NCBI GenBank assembly: GCA_963556195.1
Contig: OY744551.1
Coordinates: 12,415,096-12,479,095 of the forward strand
DNA length: 64,000 nt
Reading direction: 5' to 3'
DNA from: Sepiola atlantica
Taxonomy: Eukaryota; Mollusca; Cephalopoda; Sepiida; Sepiolidae
How positions within the stretch are numbered: position 1 is the stretch's first letter; every line of letters begins with the position of its first letter. A program made the translations under genes and the position numbers. The notes under the pieces are model-generated. The model was not told where the DNA came from. It saw only the letters and a list, made by a program, of their open reading frames with translations, and made no database searches. Below are positions 55,565 through 64,000 of the stretch, piece after piece.

Positions 55565-55940
55565 CCTTTTTTTCAATTTCTCCCAGTCTTTTGTCTAGTT
55601 TTTTCTTTTACTCTTCCTAGTTCTCCTACTATTATTGGTGTCATATTGACTTTCTTCATGCTCCATATCCCTTTCAATTCTCTGGCAAGTTCCATGTATT
55701 TGCTTCGCTTTTTTCTGTTCCCTTGATATTCACTATGTGACTGCTGGAACGGCAAAATCTACAGTTTGGCAGGATTATTTTGGCGTTGTTGACAATTATG
55801 ACATCCGGTCTCATTTCTTCTACGAGTTAATCTGTCTGCGCCTCCCTGTCCCCTAGGATTTTGTGATTTTCGTTTTCTAGTACTGCCACTGGTTTGCATT
55901 TGTACAATTTATCCGCGTGTTTGAAAGCAATTATTTATCC
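55565..55940 (-). pseudogene. LINE C-terminal remnant (RTE-like)
   Basis: Minus-strand frames read VLENENHKILGDREAQTD, stop, LVEEMRPDVIIVNNAK, then KYMELARELKGIWSMKKVNM and TPIIVGELGRVKE. The order and motifs match the C-terminal domain of many metazoan LINE polyproteins (HKILWD..I.TD, RPD, KY.DL..EL..IW, P.V.G.LG). Broken by stops. Confidence 0.8.
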
Positions 55941-56724
55941 GTATTATTTTCATATATAAATAAAGAGACTTATTAGTTTGATTATTTCATTTACATGCGT
56001 GTTTATGGTGTGTACAGGAACACGTATGTAAATTAGATGTCAACGCTTAAATTTTGTGTAATTAAAGTATCTGGGTGAAAGGCCTTCGCGAAACAAACGT
56101 TGATGAACTCACATTTGGTATAGAAAAAAAGGAGAGTCACCCGACGTTGCTCGGGATTGAATGAGGATCATACTATGCACGTTTTCACTATCCGTTTCGC
56201 CCCCTAAATTAGTCGGAAAAAGTTTGAATGTTAAGAAACTCTCAGAATAAGTGTCTTATACATAGAGTTGATATTTCAATGAAATCGGATATACGTATTT
56301 TTATAGTCAAAGGGGGTTCTACCACAATAGCACACTTGAGGTGGGGGCACGTAGATATTCGACACAGAGAGTGTAATTTAGATATTCATGACAACTTACA
56401 TTGTCTAACCCGGCGAAGTTTATACATATGCTATAAATGTAATAAAAATAGGATATATTTGAAGTTTTAAATGAGCTTTGGCTCTTATAGCCCTTGAGTA
56501 AGGAGAGCATTTGAAGATGTGGGACACGTCCATTGTCTTTCCCAGAAAAATGTTATACATTTGAAGATCCGTGTTAGGGGTGCACTTAGTGGTTCGGGAA
56601 CAATTCCATTGTCCTCTCTGGTAAATCTTTTATTAGAATACACTTTTAGATGTTATGTAGATTCTGTAAATGTTCTTTCGATAGGGAACACAGCAACATC
56701 ACACACATATACACATATATTAAG

Positions 56725-56726
<2 letters not shown>

Positions 56727-56760
<34 letters not shown>
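56727..56760. repeat. (TA)n before the TA-flanked repeat copy 2
   Basis: TA dinucleotides; the paired tract follows at 56970-57026. Confidence 0.95.
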
Positions 56761-56766
<6 letters not shown>

Positions 56767-56962
56767 GGAAGTTTCTCAACCATTAAAACTATATAAAAAA
56801 AACAAAAAAAACAAAAAAATCAAAAAAACTTATAGTCTCAAGTCTTCCAGTGGAAAATCACTCATGTAAGTCAATTTATTTTTTACAGTTATTATATTAG
56901 TTAGTTTCTAACACTATTTTAAGGGATCATCAGATGTTTACCATGAAAAACTGTTTCGGGAA

Positions 56963-56969
<7 letters not shown>
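56761..56969 (+). repeat. TA-flanked dispersed repeat, copy 2
   Basis: AGTCTCGGAAGTTTCTCAAC to AAAACTGTTTCGGGAATTTA. Near-identical to 28834-29034, again with (TA)n on both sides. Confidence 0.85.
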
Positions 56970-57027
<58 letters not shown>

Positions 57028-57030
<3 letters not shown>

Positions 57031-57271
57031 GAGTTCAAATGCAAAACGCGCGAAAAACGCCATTTCCAAAATCACGAAACTGTCTCTACACAAAGGGTTG
57101 CATATCAACACTCGACGACATGTGTTGCATAATATGATACCAAAATAATTTCTTTTTGATTTCAATTAAAATCAGCTTTCATTCACAGTCTAGATTTAAT
57201 ATATTCGTGTTTTTATTGTTTAAGCTCTCAGTTTACACGAATTAGATTTATCGCGTTTTGCGTTCGAACTC

Positions 57272-57274
<3 letters not shown>
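57028..57274. mobile_element. MITE with GAAGAGTTC...GAACTCTTC termini, copy 2
   Basis: 247 bp with terminal inverted repeats GAAGAGTTCAAATGCAAAAC and GTTTTGCGTTCGAACTCTTC. Embedded in (TA)n on both sides, opposite in orientation to 8428-8692. Confidence 0.85.
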
Positions 57275-57331
<57 letters not shown>

Positions 57332-57789
57332 TTAGATGGAAAGGCTGTAAAAAGAGCCGGTCATTTTCTAAATGCTCAGAGATTAAAAAAAAAGACCCGT
57401 AATACGTATTAGAATAAAGCTTTCAATTGTTTTTTGCACATTGGTGACCTTGCCATATTTATCTCCAAACGGATACTACACAATGTATCTTTTGAATTGG
57501 ATTCGTTAGAAAGAGATTTGTCTTCGAGTATATGATTCCATTGACGCGAAAGTCTCTTCTTCTTTCCGAGGGTTGATAATTAAAGAATTACCCGTTACCT
57601 GTATTCGAGTGCACAACTCTTTATGTGTGTATCAATGTGCAAATGTATTTGTGTGCAGATGTGTAAGGTGCACAAGTGTGTATGCGTCATGCTGTGCACG
57701 GTGGTTAAATCATTTGATGACACGTTCAGTTCGTCTCGATAACCAGTAATTAAATCAGTTGTGCAACACTGTCTGTTGTGTTTAGAGAA

Positions 57790-57975
57790 CTGATTAAACC
57801 GAAAGACAACGTTGCTAAGGTCGCTGGGAACATGGTTAGATATTTCGACAGCTACTTACACAATCCTCTACCTGTATAAAAGTCAAATACGTCCTAAGAT
57901 AGAGTACTGTTGCCACATCTGGGGAGGTGTCGCTCAGAGCAACGTTTCCCGCCTTGACAGAGTACAAAACTGACT
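57790..57975 (+). pseudogene. LINE RT C-terminal remnant
   Basis: Plus-strand frames give VAKVAGNMVRYFDSYLHNPL and LYLYKSQIRPKIEYCCHIWG, GVAQSNVSRLDRVQ. This is the Y.S.IRP..EYC.HIWGG block of CR1-like LINEs. Truncated at the U2-headed element. Confidence 0.8.
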
Positions 57976-58056
57976 TCAGAATCGAGTGGGGGCAGTCTTA
58001 TTTTTTTTCTTACAGCCTCTTTCTTGCAGAAAAGTCTTTCTTACTAGTCTTTTTTA

Positions 58057-58433
58057 TTTACCTCCCCAGGAGGTTAGGCACAAGGCCAGTTTTATCTTAC
58101 TCTCACAAGGTAAGATGTGAACCAAGGTCGGGTCGGGAAACTGGGACTTGAATAGCCAACGCCCGAGAAGGTGAGCACTCTGGCCATTAAAAAATTGCCT
58201 GGGAAGCTCCGTCGGCATTTACCGGTAGGGCCGCCTCAGTCAGTAATCAATGGACTTACTCCTCCCCAAAGAGGAGAGGCAAAGCCTGGGAGGGTGGACC
58301 TCCTAGAACTGCACAGGACAACCCCACAGACCGGCGGAATCAAACCCCGAAGGACAAGACGACACCGGTCTATAGGGTGCAGTATTTATCGAAACAGATA
58401 CTACACTTTCTTCCTAGCCAAAAGGCCAAGACA
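58057..58433 (-). mobile_element. U2 snRNA-headed SINE-like element, copy 3
   Basis: The minus strand from about 58433 has GGCCTTTTGGCTAGGAAGAA, GTGTAGTATCTGTTTCGA and TGCACCC. The body is collinear with copy 1 over the same 377 bp. The stem arms ATAGACCGG and CCGGTCT are present. Confidence 0.85.
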
Positions 58434-58569
58434 GCAGCGCTTGCGAGTCTTTCTGCTACTAACATTCATGTTAGGTGCTCGACTGAGCTATAATCTGTCC
58501 CCCCCCCCGTTAAACATTTACAACAGGAACTCGTCTAGCTAAAACACCTGTAAATACCTTTTTTCTCAT

Positions 58570-58690
58570 TTCGTGTACCTAAAACTAAACGGAACTTCCA
58601 TGAGCAAAGTTTCTGTCCAAGAACTACCCGTCTGTTGAACCCAATAACAACGGGGCTGCTCCCCAGCTGACTATAGCGAATTCTTGTTGA
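58570..58690 (+). pseudogene. LINE C-terminal remnant
   Basis: CTAAACGGAACTTCCATGAG and GGGCTGCTCCCCAGCTGACT match 963-1075 in order and orientation. Confidence 0.55.
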
Positions 58691-59579
58691 GCTGTTAATC
58701 TAAACCATTGTTCTACGTTGTTGTTTCACTCTTCTCCTGACAAACTCATTAAGTATTATCCTTGAGTGGCCTATGGGTCTTGATAAGTGTAAGTCCATAA
58801 AACAACCTATGCGGTAGGCTATAATGTCACTGAGTGGGTAGTCCGAAGGACAATTGCATCAAACACTAATCACCTTATTAGTAGAATGATAAACCTTTTT
58901 ATTAACAGGATGAAAATAATGATAATATATCTCTAACTTATATAAACTTAGGTATGTTTATATATTTGTATGTACTGAGGTCACTTCTAAAGTAATTAAC
59001 TGATCATTATAAATTTTGGAACAGAGCTGCGTGGCGTAAATGTACAAATTTGAGCTATATTTACTCTAATTTATATCATTCAAATAGGAGATATAAGGAG
59101 AGATTGAATCATTTCGTTTAAATTCAGATGTCTCACATGGTAGTCAAATTGTAACATTAGTATTATACATTAATTAATAAATATCTTCTAAATTTGAACT
59201 ATTTTAAAGGGTTTTAGGGGACATTATATGGGCGTATCTCCCACTTAAAAATTCAATCAGGTTTGCATAAAATTTGATCTATACACATTAGATATTAATT
59301 ACACAAGATTATCTGAATTTAACTTCAATTCCTTTTGATACACGTTTGTTTTTCTTCTGTGCACCTCATTCTAAATAAATATGAGTTTATTAATGTTAAA
59401 TATGTTTCTATTTCTCTTTTGCAATGCACATTTTATTTATTTCGTGTTTCAAAATATCGCGTTGTGCAGTATGGGCACCTCCCTCAGATTTAATCTCTGA
59501 TTAGAAGTAGAAGAACCAGATTTGCTGAACATTACTGGAGGGTTAACGATGAAATCATCATTGGTGTTCTTCTGTGGAT

Positions 59580-59760
59580 GCCTAAAACAGGGATGTGGCT
59601 TAGTGGGTAGACCGTAGAGAACCTACACCAACCAACAAACAGAAGACTCACATGTACCTATTAAGACCTACCAGGTGTGATGGTAGATAGAGCGAGATGG
59701 CGTGAAGGAGTCAGGAGGATCCGTGACACCACAACGACTAGATGTTGATGATAATTTGGA
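59580..59760 (+). pseudogene. Possible LINE 3' end
   Basis: GTGATGGTAGATAGAGCGAG and ACACCACAACGACTAGATGT. Translation RARWREGVRRIRDTTTTRC resembles the DR.RWR..V tail of RTE-like LINEs. Confidence 0.4.
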
Positions 59761-59945
59761 TTTAGATTTCTTATTAAAGAAAAAAGCCTTTACTTCTAGA
59801 CATTTTGTAGAATCAAAATACTGTAATAGATTTTGATAACAAATTCGAATAACGATTTTAGACTAAATTATATATCGATTTAAAAAAGATAACTATTAAC
59901 AATAGTTGCATTAAACAGTATTATTAATGCTAAAAACATTGATAA

Positions 59946-59980
<35 letters not shown>

Positions 59981-59998
59981 ATAATAATAATAATAATA

Positions 59999-60609
59999 AT
60001 AACAAGCCGCGCATGCGTGGTCCCCCTCTGTATGTGACTCGATGTGGCGAGTGTAATATTCAATAAATTTGGGCAATTTGGGGCATTTTTTACCCCCTGG
60101 GGGCGCGAACCAGAATTTTCCTGAGGTCAAGGATGCTTATTTTATATCCAGAACAATTGCCTCTACATTTTGGCCAAGTTTCCGAATAATTGAATGGATG
60201 GATCAAACGTTATGGGAGAAAATGGTAATTTTTGCCATTTTGGGGGCTTTTGACCCCCTGGGGCGCGAACCAGATTTTTTCTCAGGTCAGCGATGCTTAT
60301 TTTCTATTAGGAAAAATTGCCTCCATATTTTGGCCAAGTTTCAGAGAAATTGAATCGATGGATGAAAAGTTATAGGGCAAAAAATGTCATTTTTTCCTCA
60401 TTTTGGGGCCTTTTGACCCCCTGGGGGGCTAACCAGATTTTTTTTTCAAAAATTGGAGAATGTCACTTTCAAACCTGACCAAAGTTACAACTTTATGCAA
60501 AATTTCAGAGTAATTCAATGGATGGTTGCGGAGAAAAATCCGGACGGACGGACGGACGGACGGAAATGCCTCAAAACATAGGTCTCCCGATTTTATAAAT
60601 CGAGGGACC

Positions 60610-60615
<6 letters not shown>
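59999..60615 (+). mobile_element. Dispersed element with (GGAC)n and internal repeats, copy 2
   Basis: Reverse complement of 50495-51140: GTGGTCCCCCTCTGTATGTG at the left, three ~120-bp units, (GGAC)4-5 at 60542-60562, and ATTTTATAAATCGAGGGACC at the right. Flanked by (CTA)n(TAA)n and by (TAA)n at 60610-60685. Confidence 0.85.
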
Positions 60616-60685
<70 letters not shown>

Positions 60686-60830
60686 GAATACTATAAAATA
60701 AAATAAAATAAAACTAGATAAGCTATATAGGAAAGTAAAATGGAGAAATAAAATAATAAAGAAAAAATAAAAATAAGAATAAAATAAAATAAAATAAAAT
60801 AAATAAATTAATATAGAAAATAAGTATTAA
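60610..60830. repeat. (TAA)n then (AAAAT)n-rich tract
   Basis: Trinucleotide repeats followed by AAAATAAAATAAAAT-type pentanucleotides. Confidence 0.9.
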
Positions 60831-61648
60831 ATTATTTTAACCTAGCAGGACTCGTACCCGGCGCTGTCCGGGATGAATATAAAAGAATGACTTATACATT
60901 CAACCGAACGCAAATAAGACACATGATATCTTAATGTTTTCACAAAAGGTCGGCTCTTAATAGTTTTCTATGGTTTAAAAGGCCAAAAAAACATCATAAT
61001 AATTAAACTTAAGTTAGATCAAGTTAGATCTTTTTTTTTTGGGGGGGGGGGGAGGGGCACACGGACTCAGGGTTAGGGGTGGTTGTAAGTATAATAGTGG
61101 CTTTTTCAATGCCAACATCGTTCTCAGGGCATTCGGAAAACAGTGAATTTGAAGATTAACACTCTCAGCTAAACAACCCGACCCCTAAATAAGATGCTAC
61201 TTCTTTTGTTTCTGTTACGTGTAAACATTTTCCAAAGCTGGTGTAAAAACAAAAACAACAAACAAGTTGCCAAATTATAGTGTGGCATCAGCTTAGTATA
61301 TGAATTTAATATTAAATGATACCCTCTTATTCCGGACCATTCTAATTTTTTAGAGCAGTTAACTAAATATTTTTACCGTTAACCGTAACTTACATGTTGT
61401 AAAAACATACATAATCGCCCTCCGCCCCCAAACAGCACGCAATATATCTCCCATAGAACTAATAATAAAACTAACTGACCTAAAACGCTGGGATGGGGAT
61501 GCAGATGCAATGGAGAAACATTTTACGTAAAATTATGTGTGAAGCTGATTTTCATCATGTTTTTACATGATTTTTTATTTATTACACCAATTTTAGCAGG
61601 GTGTTTACTCATTTGATGGGTGGGTTTGGTTCGTGAAAAACACATAAT

Positions 61649-61677
61649 AACCCTAACCCTAACCCTAACCCTAACCC
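61649..61677. repeat. Interstitial telomeric repeat (CCCTAA)n
   Basis: Almost five CCCTAA units. Confidence 0.93.
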
Positions 61678-61679
61678 AA

Positions 61680-62368
61680 AAACCACATGATAGGAGACTG
61701 GGGTGATTTAATAAAATTTTTGCATCACTCGAATTGTTTTTTGTTTTTTTTATTTTATGTGAACGAAAAATAAATTTAATGCAATAATTATTCATGTCAA
61801 TTCATGTTGTTAAAACCCCCGAAAAAGAAATAAAACAGAACAAAGTCAGGTTTTTAATTATTAGAAAAAAGAATCATCTGGTTTCTTCTCGAAAGTATAT
61901 TTTTGTTTAAAATATGACGTAGTGTTATGAGGAACGATTTGATACGTAATATCTATGTAAGCTTTGCTGTGACTACATGTTTTATAAATTCTGAAACGGT
62001 TACACTTTATAACAGTTCCTTGTGAAGTAATGGACAAACGGTGGTTGAAGAGGATAACAGTTATTTATTCATAAGAGAAATTGGCGTGCTACCCTCACTC
62101 TGGTTCAATTAGTTGGGAGAGGCTTACAGTGCGTACTAAATATAATGTTGTTGGTTTAGCTTATAAAAATAATTTATTTTTTCTGAAAACACGGTCGACT
62201 GAAGCGATGTGCTTTGATGGGTTAGTTTTATATTCTAGTCTTACTAGTTTAGAACGGGGAAAAATCAACTCCATTTTATATATACAGATAGAAAACAAGA
62301 TAGAGTATAGTTTAAATGCATGAAAAAGTATAATTATTAGAAGTAAAATATTCTCAAATAGAGTAAAT

Positions 62369-62370
<2 letters not shown>
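61680..62370. other. Gene-free, no feature recognised
   Basis: AT-rich, no coding signal or repeat partner seen. Confidence 0.45.

Positions 62371-62372
<2 letters not shown>

Positions 62373-62431
<59 letters not shown>
62373..62431. repeat. (TA)n tracts near the right end
   Basis: Also at 62827-62851, 63218-63273 and 63764-63808. Confidence 0.95.
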
Positions 62432-62434
<3 letters not shown>

Positions 62435-62889
62435 CTATTTGAAGAACAAAACGTATCATAATAATAATTAGGATTTGGTAGATGAATATACTCATATATA
62501 ATAAATATCAAAGTACTAGAAAATTTTAATCCCAAGTCATTATTTTCATTAGCCTTTACAATCTCTTTATTTCCGTATGAAATAAACTTATCCAATTTTC
62601 GCCATGAAACACGTGGAATTCAAAATTACTGGGAGAGAAGAAGAATAAACCCTCAGCAAAATACAAAAATAAAGAGATTGTTAAAACTAATGACAATTGT
62701 GGTTGTGGATTGGTGGTTACGGGAATGCAAAATTGAGGTATATATGCTCTGAATCTTGTAATAAACTTTCATTGAGCTTATAATTGGAAAAATGTAAGTT
62801 ATTATAAAAACTATACGTTTAAAAGTGTATATATATATATATATATATATATATTCTTTTTAAAACACACACACACAGACTAAGGACTT

Positions 62890-63190
62890 TTAATTACCTA
62901 CGAGACGCCATCCTCGGGTGTCTTCGGCCTCTCTGTAGAGGGGTTTGTCAGGACAACCATACATGAGGATACTTAACCCGACAAGAAAACTACTGACAAG
63001 GAATTACGTAGATAGATGAGTTGGCTTTTTCACTGTCAACTGATATATCTATCTAATTCCTCTCATGATAAGATTTTAATTTTTGAAAAGCCTTGGCTTA
63101 AGGAAAGACTAATAAACATGTTTTTTTACCGCGTACACCTTGCATTGAACAACCGAAGTTGAAATAAATGTGTCATTCGTACATGTTTAT
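62890..63190 (-). repeat. Dispersed repeat segments
   Basis: 62895-62980 is the inverted end of the 1890-2820 family (GGTGTCTTCGGCCTCTCTGT). 62995-63190 matches 27770-27935. Both lie between (TA)n tracts. Confidence 0.65.
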
Positions 63191-63211
63191 CCCTCTCTTT
63201 CATCTATCTTT

Positions 63212-63275
<64 letters not shown>

Positions 63276-63759
63276 TAATGATAATAGAGTTAACGATAAG
63301 TGAAATATCGTAGAGTGATCTATCTCGATAAAATAAAGCTCAATACGTTGGGTAGAGCAATCAATTTTAAAGAAAGAATGATGAAGATAAAAAATTGTAA
63401 AAAATTAGATCAAATTGCATAAATTAATACATATTTTATTACATCGAAAGTTCAGATGCCAGGAGTTATATTAATCCTTAAACCATGGTTTTTCAAAGAT
63501 AAAACTCTTCTCATCAGAGAATAAAATGTTGTAATATGGTATTTATAAACAATTAAATATTACCTAGTTCCATTTCACTTTCAAAAATTGAAAATAAAAA
63601 AACAAAAAAGGTTGGGGATGAAGAAATAAAAGGCCGGGAAGTAAACAATTAGCAGTATTGCGAAGTGATTTTTGAAGACGAAAGGGACGTTACGGTGTAG
63701 ATAGTTAATAGTAAAACTAACAGTTTGTAGAATTGAAGAAAGTTTTTAACAATTTTTTA

Positions 63760-63812
<53 letters not shown>

Positions 63813-64000
63813 GGATATCCATAGATTGCGTTTATATGTACGTAAAACTTAGATAATAGGTATATATATATATGAAATAAAAAAAATATTTACACGTCCT
63901 ATTAAAAAGAGCGACTTAATACAATATTCTTTACAGTTAGAGAATTGAAAAATACTAAGAAAACCGCTTCTATTGCCAGTAAAACAAATAACAAAACTAC

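Overview
The window is nuclear DNA of a cephalopod mollusc, most likely an octopod. It holds two complete S-crystallin genes, which encode lens proteins derived from sigma-class glutathione S-transferase (GST). Both lie head-to-tail on the minus strand. Each was rebuilt exon by exon: six coding exons, consensus GT/AG junctions (one acceptor is AAG) and the same intron phases (1,1,0,0,0). Gene A (10852-26762) encodes 224 residues and gene B (32169-49088) encodes 222. Both proteins are about 13% methionine, as expected for S-crystallins, and each gene has an AATAAA about 100-140 bp past its stop. The octopod assignment is inference from gene content, intron size and repeat style; no database was searched.

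Layout. 1-10700: gene-free. It holds a pyrimidine tract, dispersed repeats, a 3.5-kb 42-bp satellite with a ~963-966-bp higher-order period, a MITE, a broken LINE and a tRNA-derived SINE. 10711-26880: gene A with its introns and core promoter. 26930-32070: spacer of TA microsatellites, SINE copies, a mariner fragment and LINE debris. 32071-49250: gene B and its promoter, which has a TATA box, an AP-1/ARE-like TGACTCA and a GC box. Its introns contain a 0.7-kb 15/21-bp array, a 2.35-kb 45-bp satellite, LINE, SINE and MITE copies and trinucleotide-repeat-flanked elements. 49250-64000: gene-free, with repeats only.

The two genes make closely related structural and refractive proteins of the lens. 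They are near-identical in exons 3 and 5 and diverged in exons 1, 2, 4 and 6 and in their promoters. I see no other protein-coding gene. Most long open frames are artefacts of tandem repeats whose period is a multiple of three, or of (TA)n.

The most unusual non-genic content: (i) a 45-bp satellite that grew inside the C-terminal coding segment of a LINE, with LINE sequence still on both sides; (ii) three copies of a SINE-like family headed by U2 snRNA sequence with a conserved stem-loop; (iii) 5S rRNA-like segments; (iv) a foldback mariner derivative whose two arms both carry the transposase 3' end; (v) a perfect 39-bp inverted repeat.
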